Shown piece by piece: positions 6,585-12,179 of a stretch of DNA of 23,809 bases. Positions within the stretch are counted from its first letter, which is position 1, and each line of letters starts with the position of its first letter. A program made the translations under genes and the position numbers. Under the pieces are notes generated by a model. The model was not told the origin of the DNA. It made no database searches and saw only the letters and a program-made list of their open reading frames with translations. Source of the stretch: an uncultured Duncaniella sp. (lineage in GTDB: Bacteria > Bacteroidota > Bacteroidia > Bacteroidales > Muribaculaceae); assembly GCA_910588795.1 (NCBI GenBank), contig CAJURI010000040.1, positions 1 to 23,809 of the forward strand, written 5' to 3'.

Positions 6585-6641
6585 ACGTTCGCAGTAGATA
6601 TAATCTCTCACTAACATTATTACAAAAATAACATTACTACC

Positions 6642-7112
6642 ATGGCAATAACTTATATGACCAAGGAAGGTTACAAGAAAAAAATGGAAGAGATCGCCTA
6701 CCTCGAGTCAGTGGAGCGTCCGCGCATATCCGCGGCTATAGCCGAGGCCCGTGACAAGGGCGACCTTTCGGAGAACTCCGAGTATGACGCGGCCAAGGAG
6801 GCCCAGGGTATGCTCGAGATGAAGATCTCCCAGCTCAAGGATCTTGTGGCCAATTCACGCATAATAGACGAAAGCAATCTTAACACCGAGGAGGTGCAGA
6901 TACTCAACCGTGTCAAGATCAAGAACCATACCAACGGGATGACTATGGAGTACACCATTGTGGCCGACTCCGAGGCCAACCTTAAGGAAAAGAAGATAGG
7001 CTCGTCGACCCCGATAGCTCAGGGTCTGCTCGGCCACAAGCTCGGCGAGCTTGTCGACATCAAGGTGCCTGCCGGAGTCATGAAGTTTGAAATCATAGAA
7101 ATCAGCTTCTGA
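6642..7112 (+). CDS. greA: Transcription elongation factor GreA
   Basis: The 156-residue protein is GreA, which enters the RNA polymerase secondary channel and stimulates cleavage of backtracked transcripts. The N-terminal antiparallel coiled coil spans about residues 10-75. Its acidic tip is conserved: D41 and E44 in GDLSENSEYDAA, the residues that hold the catalytic Mg2+. The C-terminal FKBP-like domain includes IGSSTPIAQGLLGHKLGE. Length is normal. The start follows a roughly 120-nt leader carrying a terminator-like hairpin. The HIT gene follows after 3 bp, so the two are co-transcribed. Confidence 0.96.
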   Translation: MAITYMTKEGYKKKMEEIAYLESVERPRISAAIAEARDKGDLSENSEYDAAKEAQGMLEMKISQLKDLVANSRIIDESNLNTEEVQILNRVKIKNHTNGMTMEYTIVADSEANLKEKKIGSSTPIAQGLLGHKLGELVDIKVPAGVMKFEIIEISF

Positions 7113-7115
7113 GGC

Positions 7116-7508
7116 ATGGCAACGATATTTTCCAGGATAGCCGCCGGAGAGATCCCTTCCTATAAGGTGGCTGCCGATGACAAGCATTACGCATTTCTTG
7201 ACATCAACCCGGTGGCCAGGGGACATGTGCTCGTGATCCCGCGCCGCGAGGTCGGCTATATATTCGATCTCAGCGAAGAGGAGTATACCGAGCTCACACT
7301 CTTTGCCCGCCGTGTTGCAAAGGCCATAGAGAAGGCTATCCCTTGCGAGAGGGTGGGTGTGGCTGTCGTGGGGCTTGAAGTGCCTCATACACATATCCAT
7401 CTGCTCCCGATCAACAGTGAGGCCGACATGGATTTCTCTAAGAAACACAGTTTCCCGGCCGAGGAGATGCAGGCTATAGCCGATGCCATAGCAAAGGAAT
7501 TTGAATAA
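7116..7508 (+). CDS. HIT family nucleotide hydrolase/transferase
   Basis: The 130-residue protein is a histidine-triad protein of the Hint/HinT type. The triad HTHIHLLP places H91, H93 and H95 correctly, and the N-terminal FSRIAAGEIPSYKV, FLDINPVARGHVLVIPRR segments are typical of Hint branch proteins. Family members hydrolyse adenosine phosphoramidates or related AMP conjugates; the physiological substrate is unknown. It starts 3 bp after greA, an arrangement consistent with one transcript. A 155-nt structured spacer separates it from menA. Confidence 0.93.
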   Translation: MATIFSRIAAGEIPSYKVAADDKHYAFLDINPVARGHVLVIPRREVGYIFDLSEEEYTELTLFARRVAKAIEKAIPCERVGVAVVGLEVPHTHIHLLPINSEADMDFSKKHSFPAEEMQAIADAIAKEFE

Positions 7509-7528
7509 TACACAGGAGATATTTTGGA

Positions 7529-7626
7529 CAGGGGGACCGGCATGCTTGGATAAGCTGTGGAAATGTCTATTTCCTATCTTATTGCAAGGTGTTCCGGTCC
7601 TCCTGCCGTGTCAGGGGAGGCGTCCC
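7529..7626 (+). promoter_or_regulatory. Structured RNA element in the HIT-menA spacer
   Basis: CAGGGGGACCGG (7529-7540) pairs with CCGGTCCTCCTG (7594-7605): 12 pairs with one G-U. Inside this closing stem lie two perfect hairpins, GCTT-GGAT-AAGC (7544-7555) and GGAAAT-GTCT-ATTTCC (7559-7574), giving a multi-branch fold. The right arm's CCTCCTG can instead pair with CAGG/AGG at 7612-7620, and GGGA-GGCG-TCCC (7615-7626) is another small stem. These exclude each other, as in attenuators or riboswitches. I recognise no known riboswitch class. Confidence 0.45.
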
Positions 7627-7663
7627 GCAACAAGGGGCCCTTTCTCAATAGAACTAACAAGCC

Positions 7664-8542
7664 ATGTCTAACATAGGATGCTGGATAGAAGCGATGAGGC
7701 TACGCACATTGCCTGTGTCGCTCGCCGGAGTGATATATGCGGGAGCCCTCGGGGTGCTGTCGTTGAGGTTTGACATAGTGCCGTGGGGCATGTGTATGGC
7801 ATTCGCCCTGCTTGCCCAGGTGGCATCGAATTTTGCCAACGAGTATTACGATTTTGCGGCCGGCCTTGACAAGGCGGGACGTGACGGCCCGCGCCGCGGT
7901 GTCACGGAAGGTGACATAACGCCGCAGGCCATGAAGCATGCAGCGTTCGGCACTCTCGGGGTCGCGTGCCTTATAGGCATAGCCCTCGTGGCTCTGTACG
8001 GGGAATGGTGGATGTATCTTGCCGGCGTGGTCACGGCCCTCGGGGTCATGGCCTACAGCACGGGCCCTTATCCACTGTCGCATCACGGTCTCGGAGAGGT
8101 GGCTGTAGTGTTCTTTTTCGGGATTGTGCCTGTGACTCTGACGTATATGCTCATGGGAGGTCCTTTCTCCTGGTGGCTGCTTGCCTCGTCAGTGGGTATC
8201 GGCATGATGGGCGCGAATGTGATCATCGTCAACAATTACCGTGACATGGAGGATGACCGGGCTGTGGGGAAGCGTACACTGGCTGTGCGCATAGGACGGC
8301 GAGGCATGTCGAGCCTGTATCTTGCCAACGGATTCATGGCTGTGATACTCACTCTTCCCGAGTGGGTGGCTGCGGCAAGAATTGGATGGCTGCTGCCGTG
8401 CCTGTATCTTGTGCTGCACGTGGTGCTGTATGTCAGGCTTGTGCGCGGCCGCGGCAAGGCTCTGAATCCATTGCTGGGCATGACCGCGTGCCTCATGATG
8501 CTTTATGCCATACTTTTCTCTCTTGCCGTGTGTCTGGGATGA
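7664..8542 (+). CDS. menA: 1,4-dihydroxy-2-naphthoate polyprenyltransferase (UbiA superfamily)
   Basis: The 292-residue integral membrane protein is a UbiA-type prenyltransferase, best assigned as MenA, which attaches the polyprenyl tail to dihydroxynaphthoate in menaquinone synthesis. N59-E-Y-Y-D63 with D69 (NEYYDFAAGLD, then KAGRDGPRRG) is the first Mg2+-prenyl-diphosphate motif; NNYRDMEDDRAVGKRTLAVRIG is the second. The N-terminal MRLRTLPVSLAG is typical of MenA. Eight or nine membrane helices are visible. The gene is downstream of greA-HIT and behind a folded spacer that may regulate it. It converges with the DUF4421 gene, 6 bp apart. Confidence 0.92.
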   Translation: MSNIGCWIEAMRLRTLPVSLAGVIYAGALGVLSLRFDIVPWGMCMAFALLAQVASNFANEYYDFAAGLDKAGRDGPRRGVTEGDITPQAMKHAAFGTLGVACLIGIALVALYGEWWMYLAGVVTALGVMAYSTGPYPLSHHGLGEVAVVFFFGIVPVTLTYMLMGGPFSWWLLASSVGIGMMGANVIIVNNYRDMEDDRAVGKRTLAVRIGRRGMSSLYLANGFMAVILTLPEWVAAARIGWLLPCLYLVLHVVLYVRLVRGRGKALNPLLGMTACLMMLYAILFSLAVCLG

Positions 8543-8548
8543 ATGGAG

Positions 8549-9682
8549 TCAGAACCTCATGCCCACTGCGGCTGTGAACGACAGGATGGTGTTGAAGTGG
8601 GTCATGTCGCCGGTGTTGTAGTTGAGAAATCCGTTGGCACGCATGGTGAATGCGGCGAAAAGTGCGCGGTGGTTGTAGACCGCCGCGAGATTGATGCGGA
8701 AATTGTTGGCGAGCTGGGTGCGCGCTTTGCGGTTCTCTTCGGAATTGAACAGCTGCCTGTAGCCTATGGCGGCCATGCCGGTGGCGTTTATGAGCCATCG
8801 GCGGGGCTTGAGCACCCAGTTGTAGGCATATCCACCCATGGCGCAGTAGCTGCGGTAGTCGAGGGAGTATAGATTGTTGTCAAGCGGTGAGTGCTCGAGC
8901 ATTTCAGGGGGGAGTGCATTGAAGTTCATGCGCATGTGCTGCTCGGTGAAGTTGAAGCCCACGAGTGCCGTGCCGGCGTTGTGGAGCTGATACTTGGAGT
9001 AGCTGTAGGCCGCGGCCTGCGAGTAATGGTAGTTGTTGAAGAACCAGTATGCGTCAAATGTCTTTGATTCAGTGGAGCAGTCGGAGAACTTGTAGCGTAT
9101 GTGGTGGCCGTCGTTGAAGTCGCCGAAACGTGTGAGTATCATGCCACCTGTGGAGGATACCGACTGATAGTTGATGGAAAAGCGCGAGCATGTGAAGTCG
9201 AAGCTGAAGGTGCGCCTGTTGGTAGGATCGGAGAAGAGCTTGTTGGTGTTCCACATGTATCCTACGCTGACAGCCATGAAGCTGAGCGAGAAACCGGCAT
9301 CGCTGTAAAGATCGGAGTGCATGCTCACTTCGGTTTTGGGGAAGAACATCATGGAGGTCTCCATCCAGTTGTAGCTTTTCCCCTGAAGTTTCCAGTTTTT
9401 CCCTGTCCCTACCACGTAGTTGCGGTCGTAGGAGTTGAATGTGCGGTCACCCCAGTTGTACACATTTAGGCAGAAACGGGGAAACTTGGGATAACACACG
9501 TTGGGGTCATGGATGCGGAAACCGTTGTCGATGATCTGCTTTATCCAGTAGGTGCAGCCGACATTGTCGCAGCAGGTATCACATTTGGCTGTGTCCGCTT
9601 CAAGGGTCACGGACCCGCATGCCGCCATACGTGGGGCGACTGTAAGCAGCATGATTGATAATATCAGTAATACCCGGCTCAT
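8549..9682 (-). CDS. DUF4421 outer-membrane protein of unknown function
   Basis: The product (377 residues from the chosen ATG) matches the Bacteroidota DUF4421 family in pattern: an N-terminal signal peptide (MSRVLLILSIMLLTVAP...), the segment FNVYNWGDRTFN-like (LNVYNWGDRTFNSYDRNYVVG) and many alternating aromatic beta strands ending in GMRF, a typical outer-membrane C-terminus. It is probably a beta-barrel; no substrate is known. An upstream in-frame ATG at 9733 was rejected because the -7 box lies at 9692-9699, downstream of it; transcription predicted near 9685 leaves almost no leader before the ATG at 9682. A cysteine-rich stretch CDTCCDNVGC follows the signal peptide. Confidence 0.8.
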   Translation of the reverse strand: MSRVLLILSIMLLTVAPRMAACGSVTLEADTAKCDTCCDNVGCTYWIKQIIDNGFRIHDPNVCYPKFPRFCLNVYNWGDRTFNSYDRNYVVGTGKNWKLQGKSYNWMETSMMFFPKTEVSMHSDLYSDAGFSLSFMAVSVGYMWNTNKLFSDPTNRRTFSFDFTCSRFSINYQSVSSTGGMILTRFGDFNDGHHIRYKFSDCSTESKTFDAYWFFNNYHYSQAAAYSYSKYQLHNAGTALVGFNFTEQHMRMNFNALPPEMLEHSPLDNNLYSLDYRSYCAMGGYAYNWVLKPRRWLINATGMAAIGYRQLFNSEENRKARTQLANNFRINLAAVYNHRALFAAFTMRANGFLNYNTGDMTHFNTILSFTAAVGMRF

Positions 9683-9691
9683 ATTCAGTTG

Positions 9692-9699
9692 CAAAGTTA
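9692..9699 (-). promoter_or_regulatory. -7 box of the DUF4421 gene; near-leaderless start
   Basis: The minus strand reads TAACTTTG followed by CAACTGAAT and the ATG at 9682. A start about seven bases downstream gives a leader of only a few nucleotides. No convincing -33 element; a 10-bp palindrome ATGATATCAT lies upstream at 9724-9733. Confidence 0.6.
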
Positions 9700-9807
9700 C
9701 AATTTTTTTATGATATATCGGAGATGATATCATGGTCAGGGGAATAATGTACTAGTTTTTTGACAGATATTCCAAAGTGTATTGGCTGGGAATATACAGC
9801 TGTGGGA

Positions 9808-9822
9808 CATGATTTAATCATG
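9808..9822. promoter_or_regulatory. 15-nt palindrome in the DUF4421-padR divergent region
   Basis: CATGATT-T-AATCATG is a perfect palindrome with 7-bp arms. It lies about 64 nt upstream of the padR -7 box, between two divergent promoters. The one-base centre makes it better suited to a dimeric protein than to an RNA hairpin. Its ligand is unknown. Confidence 0.4.
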
Positions 9823-9860
9823 CACGTATTGTAAAATAATGTTAAATATTAGTACTATGT

Positions 9861-9897
9861 ATTGCAAAGTACCATGGAAAGTGTTTAACTTTGCAAT
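9861..9897 (+). promoter_or_regulatory. padR operon promoter overlapped by a 10-bp inverted repeat (candidate operator)
   Basis: ATTGCAAAGT (9861-9870) is repeated exactly inverted as ACTTTGCAAT (9888-9897). The left arm contains the -33 TTG (9862-9864) and the right arm contains most of the -7 box TAACTTTG (9886-9893). Transcription should begin near 9900, about 20 nt before padR. A dimer bound here would cover both promoter elements, which suits autoregulation by PadR. Confidence 0.6.
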
Positions 9898-9920
9898 GCA
9901 AAACAATAATCATATGAGTT

Positions 9921-10271
9921 ATGAACATTGATAACCTAAAATCACAGATGCGAAAAGGGATGCTTGAATTCTGCGTGCTTCTGATCCTCAAGCGTGGCGA
10001 CGCATACGCTTCGGAGATGATAGCCCGCCTGAAGGAGGCTCATCTCATCGTGATGGAGGGTACTCTTTACCCTCTTCTCACAAGGCTCAAGAATGACGGG
10101 CTGCTCTCTTACCGCTGGGAGGAGTCCACGCAGGGCCCTCCCCGCAAGTACTATTCGATCACTCCGGTGGGACACCAGTTCCTGGAGCAGCTGCAGCAGT
10201 CATGGGACGAGATCGCAGCCTCGGTTTCAATTCTACAATCCGACTATACCAATAAATACCTACCGCAATGA
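9921..10271 (+). CDS. PadR family transcriptional regulator
   Basis: The 116-residue protein is a small PadR-type winged-helix regulator. MRKGMLEFCVLLILKRGDAYASEMIARL is the first half of the helix-turn-helix, and MEGTLYPLLTRLKNDGLL followed by GPPRKYYSIT is the recognition helix and wing signature of the family. A short C-terminal helix provides dimerisation, as in subfamily 2. PadR proteins usually repress nearby membrane or efflux genes and are released by small ligands or stress. It overlaps the following PspC gene by ATGA (4 bp) and leads a four-gene module. The inverted repeat over its own promoter is the likely binding site. Confidence 0.92.
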   Translation: MNIDNLKSQMRKGMLEFCVLLILKRGDAYASEMIARLKEAHLIVMEGTLYPLLTRLKNDGLLSYRWEESTQGPPRKYYSITPVGHQFLEQLQQSWDEIAASVSILQSDYTNKYLPQ

Positions 10272-11371
10272 AAAAGACATTTGACGTAAATATCAACGGC
10301 AAAATATTCCATATAGACGAGGATGCATATGAGCTTCTTCAGAATTACCTGTCACAGCTTCGGGAGGCGTTCCCGGGTGAAGAGGGGCAGGAGATAGTCT
10401 CCGACATAGAGTGCCGTATATCGGAGCATTTCGAGCAGCGTGTCGGGAGAGGCCCGCAGGTCATAGTGCTCGAGGATGTCAACAATGTGATCGGTGTGAT
10501 GGGGCGTCCCGAGGAGATATCAGGAGAGGCTGAATTCGTTAACGACGCTCAGGCCGAGAGCCACCGTCCCGATCCCGCTCCATGGGGATCGTCGGCCCAC
10601 GGTGCGGATGACGGTCAGCATGACTTTTCCGGAGCAGGCTCCGTTCCTCCTCCTCCGCTGCATAAGAAACTTTTCCGCGATGAACGCCACAAGGTGTTTG
10701 GCGGCGTGATAGCCGGTCTTGGGCAGTATCTTGGCTGGGATGTCACAGTGCTCAGGATTCTTACTGTCGTACTCACGTTGTCACTGTGCCGCTTCGATCT
10801 GTTCTGGGCAATGATCATGGTCTATCTCATATGCTGGATGGTGATACCTCCCGCCCGCACTCCGCGCCAGATACTCGAGATGCGCGGCGAGCCTGTGACT
10901 GTGGATAATGTGGGGCAGACTGTGATCGACAATACGGTCCCTCCGGCTGCTCCGGTGCCTTCAGGCAGCGGTTTCGCCAAATTCATCAACAATGTGTTCC
11001 TTATCGTCGGCAAGGTGATAGTGTGCATCCTTGGAATAGCCGGCGCGATAATCGCGGCCACCACCGGGATTGTGGGGCTTGTGATCATCGCAGGGATGTG
11101 CTGTCTCTTCTTCGGTGCAAGCGGTGCCTTGCTTGACGCCATGGACATATCGCTGTCGTCACCTTATCTTGAAGGGTGGGGGATTGCATTGGTGCTGTTT
11201 GCCGTAATGCTTCCTGCCATATGTCTGTGTTGGGCAGGATTCTCTTCGATGTTCCGCTCTCCAAAGATGTCGACGACCGGCATCATAGTCCTGATGGTAA
11301 TAGAGGTGCTTATGATAGTCGGTGCCGTGGTCTTGCTCAATATAGGTGGTGAAACATTATTGCATATATGA
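10268..11371 (+). CDS. PspC domain-containing inner-membrane protein
   Basis: The 367-residue protein has three parts. Residues 1-95 are a soluble domain (KTFDVNINGKIFHIDEDAYELLQNYL ... VMGRPEEI) seen at the N terminus of Bacteroidota PspC proteins. After a proline-rich linker, residues 132-195 form the PspC domain (KLFRDERHKVFGGVIAGLGQYLGWD and two hydrophobic segments). Residues 240-367 add about four more membrane helices. PspC domains in other bacteria sense or respond to inner-membrane stress; here that is an inference. It overlaps padR and the DUF2807 gene by 4 bp at each end, so the three are translationally coupled. Confidence 0.88.
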   Translation: MKKTFDVNINGKIFHIDEDAYELLQNYLSQLREAFPGEEGQEIVSDIECRISEHFEQRVGRGPQVIVLEDVNNVIGVMGRPEEISGEAEFVNDAQAESHRPDPAPWGSSAHGADDGQHDFSGAGSVPPPPLHKKLFRDERHKVFGGVIAGLGQYLGWDVTVLRILTVVLTLSLCRFDLFWAMIMVYLICWMVIPPARTPRQILEMRGEPVTVDNVGQTVIDNTVPPAAPVPSGSGFAKFINNVFLIVGKVIVCILGIAGAIIAATTGIVGLVIIAGMCCLFFGASGALLDAMDISLSSPYLEGWGIALVLFAVMLPAICLCWAGFSSMFRSPKMSTTGIIVLMVIEVLMIVGAVVLLNIGGETLLHI

Positions 11372-12096
11372 TCATGAAAAGAGTTCTTATATTTGTTTTG
11401 ACTGTGCTTTCGGTCATGATAGCGGTGGCTGAAGAGCGTACCGTGCACATCAAAGGGCGCATCAGCGGGTTGCATGCGTCAAGTGGGATCGATGTGCTCT
11501 ATGTCCCGGGCGAAGGCCCCGGACGTGTATCGGTGTCCGGTCCGGCCGACGAGATCCGGCTTGTGGATGTGAATATCAGCAAAAGTACCCTTAGGATAGG
11601 CACTGTGAACCGTAGGTTCTGGAGCCGGATTCTGAAACGTGACTGCATAAAGCATGTCAAGGTCACAGTCTACGCTCCGGCAGTAGGTGACATTTCAGTG
11701 AGCTCGGGTGCCGAGATAAAGGTCAGGAATCCATTGGCGATAGGTGGCGGGAATGTTAAACTTTCGGCTTCGTCAGGAGGCGAGATTGAACTGGATGGCG
11801 GTATGGTGTGCGGTAATTGCAGTGCCAATGCATCTTCAAGCGGTGATATAGAAGTGAAAGGATTCGAAGCTAAGAATCTGTCGATGAATGCAAGTTCGGG
11901 TGCCGATATCGAGTTTAAGGCTGTAAATGTCAGCTCCGTGAAAGCCAATGTGTCATCGGGGGCGAATATCACGGTGAAAGGTCGCGCCGACAGAGCCGAC
12001 ATGAACGCATCGTCAGGCGGTGATATAAAGATCAGGGAGCTTGTGTGCGGTAAGGTGCGCGAGAACAAATCGTCTGGCGGAAAGATAAAGCGTTAA
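11368..12096 (+). CDS. DUF2807 head-GIN domain secreted protein with ASSG repeats
   Basis: The 242-residue protein has a signal peptide (MKRVLIFVLTVLSVMIAVA, then EERT) and a repetitive body. A serine-glycine turn recurs eight times (LHASSGIDV, VSSGAEIKV, ASSGGEIEL, SSSGDIEV, ASSGADIEF, VSSGANITV, ASSGGDIKI, KSSGGKIKR), mostly about 20 residues apart. This is the pattern of the DUF2807 putative auto-transporter adhesin head-GIN domain, a right-handed beta-helix-like surface or periplasmic fold. Function is unknown. It starts within the stop of the PspC gene; M3 (11374) is an equally good start and better suits the signal peptide. Confidence 0.85.
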   Translation: MIMKRVLIFVLTVLSVMIAVAEERTVHIKGRISGLHASSGIDVLYVPGEGPGRVSVSGPADEIRLVDVNISKSTLRIGTVNRRFWSRILKRDCIKHVKVTVYAPAVGDISVSSGAEIKVRNPLAIGGGNVKLSASSGGEIELDGGMVCGNCSANASSSGDIEVKGFEAKNLSMNASSGADIEFKAVNVSSVKANVSSGANITVKGRADRADMNASSGGDIKIRELVCGKVRENKSSGGKIKR

Positions 12097-12113
12097 GGTT
12101 TATTATAGTTTTT

Positions 12114-12162
12114 GTGTTACGATTGTAGGGGCGTATGTGTTATGTCCCTACGGTTGTTACAC
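12114..12162 (+). repeat. Long imperfect stem-loop between the DUF2807 and outer-membrane barrel genes
   Basis: GTGTTACGATTGTAGGG (12114-12130) pairs with CCCTACGGTTGTTACAC (12146-12162): 16 of 17 positions pair, three as G-U, with one T-T mismatch. The loop is 15 nt. No T-tract follows, so it is not a normal intrinsic terminator. It lies 18 nt before the preferred ATG at 12180 and may be a processing or stability element, or a control point for the last gene. Confidence 0.6.
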
Positions 12163-12179
12163 TCTTAAAATCAGAGGAT

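Noticed and set aside
7519..7526. Possible separate promoter (TATTTTGG) for the HIT-menA spacer RNA
   Set aside because: It departs from TAnnTTTG at the invariant thymines and has no -33 partner.
9683..9733. Upstream ATG at 9733 for the DUF4421 gene
   Set aside because: The -7 box at 9692-9699 is downstream of it, and the signal peptide begins at the ATG at 9682.
12135..12179. ATG at 12135 as the start of the outer-membrane barrel gene
   Set aside because: It falls in the loop of a long stem-loop and adds 15 residues that spoil the signal peptide beginning at 12180.
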